A DNA stretch of 19,321 nucleotides. Origin: JAKAWQ01 sp035549615 (lineage in GTDB: Bacteria; Pseudomonadota; Alphaproteobacteria; Acetobacterales; Acetobacteraceae). This document shows, in pieces, positions 1-7,314 of this stretch (its first letter is position 1; each line of letters begins with the position of its first letter). The notes under the pieces were generated by a model. The model was not told the origin of the DNA, did not search any database, and saw only the letters and a program-made list of their open reading frames with translations. The translations under genes were made by a program, and so were the position numbers. The stretch covers positions 1 to 19,321 of the forward strand of contig DASZQO010000161.1 of NCBI GenBank assembly GCA_035549615.1, given 5' to 3'.

Positions 1-804
1 GGGCGTGACGACAAAGTGCTGGCGGATTGGACCGGGCTGGCCGTCGCCGCCCTCGTTCGGGCAGGTCAGGTGTTCGGCGAACCGGGCTGGACCGCACTCG
101 CGGCACGAGTGTTTGATTTCGTCCAGGCACATCTCGGGCAGCCGGACGGACGGATTGCTCATGCCTGGCGGGAAGGGAAAATTTCCGCGGCCGGCCTGCT
201 CGACGACCAGGCGGCGATGGCGCGGGCGGCACTCGCACTTTATGAGGCGGGCGGGGAACCGCGGCGGCTCGAAACGGCGCTCGCCATCATCGCCGCGGCC
301 GAGCGGCACTTCGCCGGTCCGGACGGCGCTTTCTTCTCCAGCGCCGAGGATGCGGCGGACCTGCCGCTTGGGGTGGAGGGCCGGGCGCTGACGGCGGAAG
401 ACCATGCCGTGCCGTCGGGCAACGGAATGCTCGCGGAGGTCTTCGCGCGACTCTTCCACCTGACAGGGGAGGATATCTGGCGGGTGAAGGCGGAACGGTT
501 GATCGGTGCCTTCATGGGACATGCACAGGCACTAATCGCGATGCCCGGCCTGCTCGGCGCTGCCGATCTGCTGGCAAATGGGGCGAGCGTGGTGATCGCC
601 GGGGAAGCAGCGGGTCTCGCCACGGTCGCCCTGCGCGCGGCCGACCCTGCGGTGGTGGTGCTGCAGGTTCCAGATCCGTCCCTCGTGCCTGTGGGGCACC
701 CGGCGCATAGCAAGAGCGCGGGGGCCTATGTTTGCCGCGAAGGGGTCTGCAGCCTGCCCGTCGATGAGGAGGAGGCGCTGGCGGGGTTGCTGCGGCGCAC
801 TTGA
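1..804 (+). CDS. YyaL/DUF255-type thioredoxin-domain protein, C-terminal part
   Basis: The reading frame is open from the first base (GRDDKVLADWTGLAV...) to a TGA at 802-804, so this is the last ~267 codons of a gene that begins outside the window. The stretch DDKVLADWTGLA matches the conserved 'DDKVLTSWNGL' region of the YyaL / spermatogenesis-associated-protein-20 family, whose members have an N-terminal thioredoxin-like domain (DUF255, not present here) and a C-terminal alpha/alpha six-barrel resembling N-acylglucosamine 2-epimerase. Visible family features are the segment GLLDDQAAMARAAL and, near the C-terminus, EDHAVPSGNGMLAEV. The biochemical role of this family is not well defined, and I cannot assign a reaction. 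It is followed after 56 bases by the alkyltransferase gene on the same strand. The family call is fairly secure and the function is not. Confidence 0.85.
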   Translation, partial: GRDDKVLADWTGLAVAALVRAGQVFGEPGWTALAARVFDFVQAHLGQPDGRIAHAWREGKISAAGLLDDQAAMARAALALYEAGGEPRRLETALAIIAAAERHFAGPDGAFFSSAEDAADLPLGVEGRALTAEDHAVPSGNGMLAEVFARLFHLTGEDIWRVKAERLIGAFMGHAQALIAMPGLLGAADLLANGASVVIAGEAAGLATVALRAADPAVVVLQVPDPSLVPVGHPAHSKSAGAYVCREGVCSLPVDEEEALAGLLRRT

Positions 805-860
805 CAGAGGGGACGGGCGGGTCTCGCATCCGCGCTTTCGCGAATGCGGCGCAAAATCGA

Positions 861-1385
861 ATGCCCGAACTTTCCGTTGCGACCCCGCTCGGGCCGCTGA
901 CGCTGAGCGAGATGGGGGGGGCGATCACCGAGCTCGATTGGCGCTCTGCCGGCGAGCCCTCTGGAACGTCGCTGCTGCAGCGGGCGTGCCTTTGCCTTGA
1001 GCGCTACTTTGCTGGACGCGTGGAAGAATTCGACTTGCCGCTCGCGCCGGGGGGAACCGCTTATGAGCGGCGGGTATGGGCAGCGCTTCGCGCGATCCCC
1101 TATGGCACGACGCGAACCTATGGCGAGATCGCCCGGGTGGCGGGTGGATCGGCCCGTGCCGTCGGGCGGGCCGTGGGGCGGAACCCGATCCCGATCCTCA
1201 TTCCCTGCCATCGCGTGCTGGCGATGGACGGGATGGGGGGGTTTTCCGCACCGGGCGGGGTGAGAACAAAGCGGGCATTGCTGGCGCTCGAGGCGCGTGT
1301 CCTCGGCCCCGGCCATTCGGTCCAGTACGAGCTTTTCCCGGCCGGCGGCACGCCGGACTTCGTAACCAGCGAGGCAAGAGCATGA
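861..1385 (+). CDS. ogt: methylated-DNA--[protein]-cysteine S-methyltransferase
   Basis: This 174-residue protein is a suicide DNA-repair enzyme that moves alkyl groups from O6-alkylguanine (and O4-alkylthymine) to its own cysteine. The active-site motif IPCHRV is present with the acceptor at Cys116. Upstream of it lie the helix-turn-helix and arginine-finger region (YGTTRTYGEIARVAGGSARA, then RAVGRNPIPIL), and downstream is the GGFSAPGGVRTKRALLALE segment typical of Ogt-type enzymes. The length matches Ogt proteins without an N-terminal AraC/Ada domain. I chose the ATG at 861 because the family match starts there (PELSVATPLGPLTL). A TTG at 801 would add 20 unconserved residues and overlap the preceding stop. 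There is no clear Shine-Dalgarno sequence. Its TGA overlaps the next gene's ATG (ATGA at 1382-1385), which implies co-translation with the oxidoreductase. Confidence 0.95.
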   Translation: MPELSVATPLGPLTLSEMGGAITELDWRSAGEPSGTSLLQRACLCLERYFAGRVEEFDLPLAPGGTAYERRVWAALRAIPYGTTRTYGEIARVAGGSARAVGRAVGRNPIPILIPCHRVLAMDGMGGFSAPGGVRTKRALLALEARVLGPGHSVQYELFPAGGTPDFVTSEARA

Positions 1386-2356
1386 CGAAGGCGATCCGAA
1401 TCCACCAGCCTGGCGGCCCCGAGGTAATGACGTTGGAAGATGTGCCGACACCGGAGCCTGGGCCTGGTGAAGTGCTCGTGCGCCATGCGGCCATCGGGCT
1501 CAATTTCGTCGATGTCTATTTCCGCTCGGGCCTCTACAAGGCGCCGAACCTTCCCTTCACGCCAGGCATGGAAGGGGCGGGAACCGTGATGGCGGTCGGG
1601 CCCGGGGTGAGCGAATTCAGGCCGGGTGACCGGGTGGCGTATGGCACCGGCGCGATGGGCGCCTATGCGACGGAGCGGGTCATCGCGGCGGAACGGCTGC
1701 TCAAGCTGCCCGAGGCGATCGACTTCCAGACCGGAGCGGCGATGATGCTGGCGGGCATGACGGCCCAATACCTGCTGCGCCGGACCTATCCGGTGAAGCG
1801 CGGCGATACGATCCTGGTGCATGCCGCGGCCGGGGGCGTCGGGCTGATCATGTGCCAGTGGGCGAAACACCTCGGCGTGAACGTGATCGGAGTCGTCTCC
1901 ACCCCGGAGAAGGCGGAGCTCGCGCGCGCGAATGGCGCGGACCATGCGGTGGTGGGGCACGCGAACCTGCCGGCCGAGGTGAAGCGGCTTACCGGCGGGG
2001 CAATGGTGCCGGTGGTCTATGACAGTGTCGGCAAGGATACCTTCATGGCGAGCCTCGATTGCCTGGCGCCGCTTGGGATGATGGTGAGCTTCGGCAATGC
2101 GTCGGGCCCGGTAGGGCCCGTCGATATCGCGATCCTCGGCGCAAAGGGCAGCCTGTTCCTGACCCGGCCGAGCCTTGCCACCTATGCAGCGAAGCGCGCC
2201 GATCTCGAGCGGATGGCGGCTGAACTCTTCGAGGTGGTGGCGGCCGGCATCGTGAAGATCCGCGTCAATCAGACATTTCCGCTTTCCGAAGCAGCCGCGG
2301 CGCATCGCGCGCTCGAGAGCCGGCAGACCACCGGCAGCACGGTGCTCCTGCCGTAG
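1382..2356 (+). CDS. qor: zinc-independent NADPH:quinone oxidoreductase (MDR family)
   Basis: The 324-residue protein belongs to the medium-chain dehydrogenase/reductase superfamily, quinone oxidoreductase branch, which reduces quinones or activated double bonds with NADPH. The GroES-like N-domain has GLNFVDVYFRSGLY and PGMEGAGTV. The latter replaces the GHE zinc-ligand motif of alcohol dehydrogenases, and no structural-zinc cysteine cluster is visible. The Rossmann domain carries the nucleotide-binding AAAGGVG motif at about residues 148-154. The C-terminus ends with the usual ALESRQTTGSTVLLP. It starts inside the stop codon of ogt, so the two genes form an operon. The exact substrate cannot be read from the sequence. 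A related enone or haloacrylate reductase is possible. Confidence 0.92.
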   Translation: MTKAIRIHQPGGPEVMTLEDVPTPEPGPGEVLVRHAAIGLNFVDVYFRSGLYKAPNLPFTPGMEGAGTVMAVGPGVSEFRPGDRVAYGTGAMGAYATERVIAAERLLKLPEAIDFQTGAAMMLAGMTAQYLLRRTYPVKRGDTILVHAAAGGVGLIMCQWAKHLGVNVIGVVSTPEKAELARANGADHAVVGHANLPAEVKRLTGGAMVPVVYDSVGKDTFMASLDCLAPLGMMVSFGNASGPVGPVDIAILGAKGSLFLTRPSLATYAAKRADLERMAAELFEVVAAGIVKIRVNQTFPLSEAAAAHRALESRQTTGSTVLLP

Positions 2357-2383
2357 TCCCTTCCTCGGAACAGGCCGTTGGCG

Positions 2384-2405
2384 CTCGGCAGCTGCTGCCG
2401 GGTTT
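2384..2405 (+). terminator. candidate intrinsic terminator after qor
   Basis: CTCGGCAG and CTGCCGGG can form an 8-bp stem (one G-U pair) around a 3-base CTG loop. Only three T residues follow (TTTGATGTT), so the U-tract is poor. It lies 28 bases past the qor stop and before the start of the MFS gene, which is where a terminator would be expected. This is a weak candidate. Confidence 0.35.
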
Positions 2406-2501
2406 GATGTTACAATATGTGACGAACTGACCGCGCAATGCAGGGCGGCCGCGCAAGCGCGAGGGGTTTTCTGCGCCTGCGACGGGGATGATTATTCTCT
2501 G

Positions 2502-3950
2502 ATGCTTAGCCGTCCACGAATCGCCGGGCCGGGGCGTCCGCAGCCGCCGGCGATGTCCCGCCGAGCGCGGGTCACTGCAATGATCGTCGCCTGCGCGCTC
2601 TTCATGGAGAATCTCGATTCGACAGTCGTCGCGACGGCGCTGCCGACCATGGCGCGAGACTTTCATACCGCGCCAGTGAACATGAGCGTGGCGCTCACCT
2701 CTTATCTTTTGAGCCTCACCGTGTTTATCCCGGCGAGTGGATGGGTGGCGGACCGGTTCGGCAGCCGCACCGTGTTCCGCATGGCGATCGTGGTTTTTAC
2801 GCTCGGCTCGATCCTGTGCGGACGGGCGGAGAGCCTTTGGTTTCTTGTGCTGGCGCGCATTCTTCAGGGAATCGGCGGAGCGATGATGGTGCCGGTTGGG
2901 CGGCTGCTGCTGCTCCGGACCGTACCGAAGAACGAGCTCGTTGCGGCGATGGCCTGGTTTACCACGCCGGCCTTGATCGGGCCGGTGCTCGGGCCGCCGG
3001 TCGGCGGCTTCATCGTCACCTATGTCTCATGGCATTGGATCTTCGACATCAATGTACCGATCGGCGTGCTCGGGGTCGTGCTGGTGAGTCTCTTCATCGA
3101 GGAGATCGAGGACGCGCCGCCATGGCGATTCGATTGGACCGGCCTCGTGCTGAGCGCGGTCACTCTGGTCTGCCTGATGTACGGACTGCAAATTGCGAGC
3201 AAGGGTATCGTGCCCTGGCCGGTGGGCCTCGGCATGGTCGCGGTCGGCGCGGCTGCGGGCATCGCCTATTATCTGCACGCGCGGGTCAGTGAGCATCCGA
3301 TCGTCGATCTTTCGCTGATGCGCATTCCGACCTTCGGGCTTTCGGTGGCCGCGGCAAGCTTCTTTCGCATCGGCATCGGCGCGCTGCCGTTTCTGCTGCC
3401 CTTGATGCTGCAGTCGGGCTTCGGGATGAGTGCCGCGCAGAGTGGCGCGATCACTTTCGCAAGCTCGGCCGGGTCGCTGGTGATGAAGCCGGGAGCGCAA
3501 TATGCGCTGCGCCGGTTCGGTTTTCGTTCCACGCTGATTTTCAACGGCATGCTCTCCGTGGCGACCATTGCCTTGTGCGCCGGGTTCCGGCCAGCCTGGC
3601 CGCTCGCCGGCATCTATGCCGTATTGCTCGCGGGGGGCCTCTTCCGTTCGCTGCAGTTCACCGGCTTCAACTCGATCGCCTTCGCCGATATCCCGTCGGG
3701 TCGCATGAGCTCAGCGACAAGTTTTTATAGCACTGCCCAGCAGCTTTCGATCACCATGGGGGTCGCAGTCGGAGCGACCGCGCTCGGTCTCTCCGCGACA
3801 CTTCTCGGGCACAAAGAGCCGCTGCTCGTGGATTACAGCTCAGCCTTCCTCGCGGTAGCCCTGATCGCATCGATCTCAGTGCCGGTCTCGATGCGTCTCG
3901 CGAGCGATGCCGGAGACGAGCTCTCCGGCCATCGTGTCGCCGCGGAGTAG
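2502..3950 (+). CDS. DHA2-type (EmrB/QacA-like) MFS drug exporter
   Basis: This 482-residue, strongly hydrophobic protein is a drug:H+ antiporter of the major facilitator superfamily, probably with 13-14 inner-membrane helices. The first helix holds the DHA2 signature ENLDSTVVATALPTMA. The loop between helices 2 and 3 has MFS motif A (GWVADRFGSRTVF), and helix 5 has the antiporter motif C (ALIGPVLGPPVGG) followed by SWHWIFDINVPIG, typical of EmrB-like exporters. The start at 2502 has a weak GGGG upstream. An ATG at 2553 (MSRRARVTAM) is equally plausible and would remove 17 poorly conserved residues. No HlyD-type adaptor lies next to it, so it may act alone. No dedicated regulator is adjacent. 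It is convergent with the broken membrane gene that follows. The substrate is unknown. Confidence 0.92.
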   Translation: MLSRPRIAGPGRPQPPAMSRRARVTAMIVACALFMENLDSTVVATALPTMARDFHTAPVNMSVALTSYLLSLTVFIPASGWVADRFGSRTVFRMAIVVFTLGSILCGRAESLWFLVLARILQGIGGAMMVPVGRLLLLRTVPKNELVAAMAWFTTPALIGPVLGPPVGGFIVTYVSWHWIFDINVPIGVLGVVLVSLFIEEIEDAPPWRFDWTGLVLSAVTLVCLMYGLQIASKGIVPWPVGLGMVAVGAAAGIAYYLHARVSEHPIVDLSLMRIPTFGLSVAAASFFRIGIGALPFLLPLMLQSGFGMSAAQSGAITFASSAGSLVMKPGAQYALRRFGFRSTLIFNGMLSVATIALCAGFRPAWPLAGIYAVLLAGGLFRSLQFTGFNSIAFADIPSGRMSSATSFYSTAQQLSITMGVAVGATALGLSATLLGHKEPLLVDYSSAFLAVALIASISVPVSMRLASDAGDELSGHRVAAE

Positions 3951-3976
3951 AATAAGCCACGCCAGGGAGCGGGTGC

Positions 3977-4346
3977 TTACCAGATGCGTCCGGCACGGTT
4001 GAGGGCCAAGCCGATTCGGTAACAGAACATCCTCCACCGGACGAGGCCGGAATAGGCGATTCCGAAGAGCCCCGGCACGCTGACGAGCAGATCAAGGACC
4101 GACCAGCGCTGGTTCGGGGCGATCGCGATCAGCGAGGCTGCGAGGCTGCGAGGCTGCGAGGCTGCGAGGCGGCGAGGCGGCGAGGCGGCGAGAACACCTG
4201 AGAAATGAACAACGGTTCGGCGAAAGGAAAAAGTCTATGGCCGGGCGCTTGTCAGCGGTGAAGATGCCCGTGCCGACGGTGATGGCGACGAAGAGAAGAC
4301 CTATGAGCGTTGCCGCCGCAGTGCCGGCCAACGCGTCGAAATCGTG
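3977..4346 (-). pseudogene. frameshifted small membrane-protein gene
   Basis: Read on the minus strand, the first part (codons from about 4346) gives HDFDALAGTAAATL followed by IGLLFVAITVGTGIF and ADKRPAIDFFLSP, a typical start of a short multi-helix membrane protein. After FFLSP the frame becomes nonsense. Removing one base from the GGTTCGG at 4214-4220 makes it read TVVHFSGVLAAS, cross an octamer repeat, and continue LIAIAPNQRWSVLDLLVS, PGLFGIAYSGLVRWRMF and on to a TAA at 3977. All of this downstream part is open in one frame, which argues for a single real gene broken by one extra base. Only a TTG (4331) is available as a start in the first frame, so the N-terminus may also be damaged. 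It lies 53 bases after the modE-like gene. I recognise the general type (uncharacterised inner-membrane protein) but no function. A sequencing error is a real alternative. Confidence 0.6.
4133..4192. repeat. octanucleotide tandem repeat, 7.5 copies
   Basis: Plus-strand unit CGAGGCTG occurs four times (4133-4164), followed by three copies of the variant CGAGGCGG (4165-4188) and a half copy CGAG. The block sits inside the broken membrane gene. On the minus strand it encodes repeated LAAS-type residues between VLAAS and LIAIAP. Six extra copies equal 48 bases, so the expansion keeps the downstream frame. Gain or loss of a number of units not divisible by three would shift it. Confidence 0.95.
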
Positions 4347-4399
4347 TCCTGGGGCAAGGGCTTCGGCGGCAGATGCATCACGGCTCGTCGCCCTCTTCC

Positions 4400-4783
4400 T
4401 TATTTTGCGTCTGCCAGCGCCTGGCGAATGACGGAAAGCGGGACGGCGCCAGCATGCGCCGAGGCGGTCTCAAGCGCACGATAAGCGGCAAGGATCTCCT
4501 TTCCGAGCCCGCTCAGCGCCGCACCCCCGCCGCCGGCGCCGCCTTTGGCAGCATCGACGAGAGGCGCGCGGAACATGGCGTTCAAGGATTCCACCAGGCC
4601 CCAGGCACGTTTGTAGCTCATGCCGAGGCGGCGGCCCGCAGCGGCGATCGAGCCGGTTTCGTCGATCGCTGCGAGAAGGTCGGCCTTGCCCGGACCGAGA
4701 GCGACCAGCCGGCCAGCGGGATCGTGCAGGACAATACGCAAATGGAGGCCAATCCGGTCCGGATGGCGGACCCGCGGCGTCAT
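4400..4783 (-). CDS. ModE-type winged-helix regulator, DNA-binding domain only
   Basis: This 127-residue protein resembles the N-terminal domain of the molybdate-responsive regulator ModE. Residues 35-69 (DLLAAIDETGSIAAAGRRLG, then MSYKRAWGLVESLN) match the ModE winged helix-turn-helix, including the SYKRAW element. Next comes a glycine-rich wing (GGAGGGG, about residues 81-87) and a C-terminal helix. The molybdate-binding Mop domains of full-length ModE are absent, so ligand sensing, if any, must occur differently. The start is the ATG at 4783, which overlaps the stop of ptsI (ATGA). A longer GTG/TTG-type start inside ptsI would add 29 residues with no family match. Being translationally coupled to the PTS operon is noteworthy. 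DNA targets cannot be inferred. The family call is good and the molybdenum link is only inferred from homology. Confidence 0.85.
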   Translation of the reverse strand: MTPRVRHPDRIGLHLRIVLHDPAGRLVALGPGKADLLAAIDETGSIAAAGRRLGMSYKRAWGLVESLNAMFRAPLVDAAKGGAGGGGAALSGLGKEILAAYRALETASAHAGAVPLSVIRQALADAK

Positions 4784-6603
4784 GCCTCCGCCCTCGAGAA
4801 CTCCTCGATCATGGCACGGATCTCGTCGGGGTCGCCGCGCTCCATGAGGCGATGGGCGAAGCGGGCGCAATCGTCGGCGCGCAAGCCGCGAATCGCCTGC
4901 TTCACGCGCGGAACAGCGGAGGCGTTCATGCTGAAGGAGCGCAAGCCCAGGCCGACGAGGAGCGGTGTGAAGCGCGGATCGGCCGCCATCTCGCCGCAGA
5001 CCGACACCCCGCGGCGGGTGCGCAATGCCGCCTCGGTTGCAAACTGGACGAGACGAAGGACGGCAGGATGGAGAGGATCGTAGAGCGCGGCCACATCGGC
5101 CGCGCTGCGATCGACGGCGAGGGCGTACATCGCGAGGTCGTTGGTGCCAATGGCAAAGAAATCAACCTCGAAGGCGAGGGTATCGGCGGCAAGCGCGGCA
5201 CCGGGCGTCTCGATCATGATGCCAAGCGGCGGGAGCGGCTCTGGCAGCCGCTCTCCGCGGCGACGCAGGCGCCGGACCACGCGTTCGTAGGTTTCGCGGG
5301 CCGCTCGCACCTCCGCGAGGCTGGTGACCATCGGAAGCAGGATGCGCACCGGCCCAGCCACGCCGGCCCGCAGGATGGCGGCGAGCTGTTCCTCGAAGAG
5401 CTCGGGCCGGCGCAGCAGAAGGCGAATGCCACGCATGCCGAGCGCTGGGTTGGCCTCTCCGGGGCTCATCAGCATGAAGCCGCCGGTCAATGCGTCGAGA
5501 TCCTTCTCTCCGCCCCAGTCGAGCACGCGGATGGTGACCGGATCACCAGCCATTGCCTCGACGATGGTGCGGTAATGGTCGGTCTGAGCATCCTCGTCCG
5601 GCAGATCCTCCCGGTTCATGAAGAGGAACTCGCTGCGCAGGAGACCAATCCCGGCTGCCCCGCACTGGGCGATCAGGGGCAGCTCGCGGGGCAACTCAAG
5701 ATTGGCCTGCAGCTCGATCTTCTGGCCATCAAGGGTCTCGGCGGAAAGGCGGCGGAGCCGGCCGAGTCGCGCTCGTTCGCGGGCGAAGGCGGCGACCGAA
5801 CGGCGGGCTGCGGCCAGACTCTCCTCGGAGGGATCAAGAACGACGGTACCAGCGGTGCCGTCGACGATCACGACCGCACCGGGACGCACAGCCTCCGCGA
5901 CACCGGCAGCGCCAAGCACGGACGGAATGCCGAGGGCGCGGAGCAGGACAGCCGTGTGGCCCTCACGGCCGCCGATCGCCGCAGCGACGCCGGCGATGCG
6001 CGAGGGATCGAGCAGGGCGACATCGGCGGGGCGGAGCTGTTCCGCGATCAGGACAGCGCCGTCCGGCAGGCTGGAGAAGCTTTGGTAGGGCTGGCGGGTG
6101 AGGTTGCGGATGAGACGCCGGGCGATCTCATGCACTTCCTCGGCACGGCGGCGGCGGCCGGTGCCCTCGTCTCCAGGTGTGGCGAGGATGGCCGCCGCGA
6201 TTGCATTTGCTTCTTCGGTGACCGCGGTCTCGGCGCTGACCAGTCCCTCGGCGATTCTCCGGCGAGCACCGCGGATCAGGCGCGAGGGGCCAAGCATGCG
6301 GAGATAGGCATCGATCAACGGGCCAATCTCAGCCTGGCTATCCTCCGGCAGCAGGGACAGGCGGCCACGCAGCTTTGCGAGCTGTTTGCGCGACTGGGCG
6401 ATCGCCGCCTCGAGCCGGGCACCTTCAGCCTCGATATCCGCCGCAGCGATTTTGTGGCGGGCGACCTCGACCGGCGGCTCGCGGGTGCCGAAAGCAGGTC
6501 CGATGGCGACACCAGGGGCGATCGCGATCCCTTGGAACTGCTGCTCAGGCAGGGCACGGCGGGCAGGAGATATGCGCCGGCGGGGCGTCTCAGTCCTGCT
6601 CAT
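4780..6603 (-). CDS. ptsI: PTS enzyme I (phosphoenolpyruvate-protein phosphotransferase)
   Basis: This cytoplasmic enzyme takes phosphate from phosphoenolpyruvate and passes it to HPr. It has 607 residues, a little longer than the 575 of E. coli. After ~20 basic residues the protein enters the EI fold at FQGIAIAPGVAIGPAF. The phosphorylated histidine is His216 in GGREGHTAVLLRALGIPSV. The PEP-binding C-domain has FLFMNREDLPDEDAQ, the IGTNDLAMYALAVDRS signature and the catalytic Cys536 in VSVCGEMAADP. There is no N-terminal GAF domain, so it is not a PtsP-type nitrogen EI. The ATG at 6603 overlaps the end of ptsH by 14 bases. Its TGA overlaps the modE-like start. With no EIIB/EIIC in the cluster it probably feeds a regulatory relay. 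Confidence 0.96.
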   Translation of the reverse strand: MSRTETPRRRISPARRALPEQQFQGIAIAPGVAIGPAFGTREPPVEVARHKIAAADIEAEGARLEAAIAQSRKQLAKLRGRLSLLPEDSQAEIGPLIDAYLRMLGPSRLIRGARRRIAEGLVSAETAVTEEANAIAAAILATPGDEGTGRRRRAEEVHEIARRLIRNLTRQPYQSFSSLPDGAVLIAEQLRPADVALLDPSRIAGVAAAIGGREGHTAVLLRALGIPSVLGAAGVAEAVRPGAVVIVDGTAGTVVLDPSEESLAAARRSVAAFARERARLGRLRRLSAETLDGQKIELQANLELPRELPLIAQCGAAGIGLLRSEFLFMNREDLPDEDAQTDHYRTIVEAMAGDPVTIRVLDWGGEKDLDALTGGFMLMSPGEANPALGMRGIRLLLRRPELFEEQLAAILRAGVAGPVRILLPMVTSLAEVRAARETYERVVRRLRRRGERLPEPLPPLGIMIETPGAALAADTLAFEVDFFAIGTNDLAMYALAVDRSAADVAALYDPLHPAVLRLVQFATEAALRTRRGVSVCGEMAADPRFTPLLVGLGLRSFSMNASAVPRVKQAIRGLRADDCARFAHRLMERGDPDEIRAMIEEFSRAEA

Positions 6604-6889
6604 CGAAGCCGGCTTCGATAAGGGCGACCAGCGCGTCAAGCGCCTCCTTGGCGTCCCACCCTTCGGCGCGCAGCACGATTTCGCTGCCTGGGCCGGCCCC
6701 AAGCATCATCAGGCCCATGATCGAACGGGCAGAAACCGCCTGGCCGTCCTTCACCACCTCGACCGAGGCGCCGAAACGTTCGGCGGTCGTTACCAGCCGG
6801 GCGGCGGCACGGGCATGCAGGCCGCGGCGGTTCGGAACAATGACCGCGCGGCAGAGCACTGGGGGTTGCCCTGCCTGCGGCTCGCTCAT
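6590..6889 (-). CDS. ptsH: PTS phosphocarrier protein HPr
   Basis: HPr of 99 residues, the carrier between EI and the EIIA protein encoded just upstream. The phospho-acceptor is His25 in NRRGLHARAAARLV. Ser56 in SARSIMGLMML lies at the position of the regulatory serine (Ser46 of E. coli and Bacillus HPr), which the HPr kinase encoded in this operon would be expected to phosphorylate. The protein is slightly longer than usual (85-90 residues), with about ten extra N-terminal residues. Its ATG overlaps the EIIA stop by ATGA (6886-6889), and its stop lies inside the start of ptsI. Confidence 0.97.
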   Translation of the reverse strand: MSEPQAGQPPVLCRAVIVPNRRGLHARAAARLVTTAERFGASVEVVKDGQAVSARSIMGLMMLGAGPGSEIVLRAEGWDAKEALDALVALIEAGFDEQD

Positions 6890-7314
6890 TTGGCGCTGCC
6901 GTTGCCGTTGACTTTATCGCCATGCAGAACGTGCGAGGCAGAGGCGATATATTTTCGTCCTGCCTCCTGAGCGCAGACGACGGCAGAGGCAAGGGGCTCG
7001 TTCGAGCGAACCTTGGCGAGCTTGACCAGCATTGGCAGGTTGACGCCCGCCAGCACCTCGACCCCCTTGCGCTCCATCATGGAGATGGCGAGGTTGGAAG
7101 GCGTGCCACCGAACATGTCGGTGAGCAGGACCACCCCATCCCCTGTATCGACGCTTTCGATGCAGTGCTGAATATCCGTCCGCCGCCCCTCGATATCGTC
7201 ATTCGGGCTGATACAGACGGTGGCGACGTTGCGCTGTGCGCCGACCACATGCTCCATCGCCGCGCGCAGCTCTTCGGCCAGGCGGCCATGGGTGACGAGA
7301 ACCATTCCGATCAT
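6886..7314 (-). CDS. PTS EIIA component, mannose (ManX) family
   Basis: This 142-residue protein has the EIIA-Man fold. It starts MIGMVLVTHGRLAEEL with the phosphorylatable His9, continues with VVLLTDMFGGTPSNLAIS, the conserved core of the family, and then VLAGVNLPMLVKLA. The partner EIIB and EIIC/EIID transport subunits are not in the window. In many alphaproteobacteria this stand-alone EIIA is the end point of a regulatory phosphorelay rather than a sugar transporter. The start at 7314 was chosen because the family match begins there and because it overlaps the rapZ stop by ATGA. The upstream extension of the ORF is rapZ coding sequence in another frame. The C-terminus (about residues 130-142) is short and unconserved. 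Confidence 0.94.
   Translation of the reverse strand: MIGMVLVTHGRLAEELRAAMEHVVGAQRNVATVCISPNDDIEGRRTDIQHCIESVDTGDGVVLLTDMFGGTPSNLAISMMERKGVEVLAGVNLPMLVKLAKVRSNEPLASAVVCAQEAGRKYIASASHVLHGDKVNGNGSAK

Noticed and set aside
3751..4095. 114-codon minus-strand ORF at the end of the DHA2 gene
   Set aside because: It overlaps the transporter antisense and is in a different frame from the membrane-protein remnant, whose frame gives the recognisable helices.
4237..4431. 64-codon plus-strand ORF downstream of the octamer repeat
   Set aside because: It is antisense to the clearly membrane-like minus-strand frame and has no recognisable content.
4852..6621. 589-codon plus-strand ORF over ptsI
   Set aside because: It is the antisense shadow of ptsI. 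Its product shows no family motifs, while the minus strand has all EI signatures.
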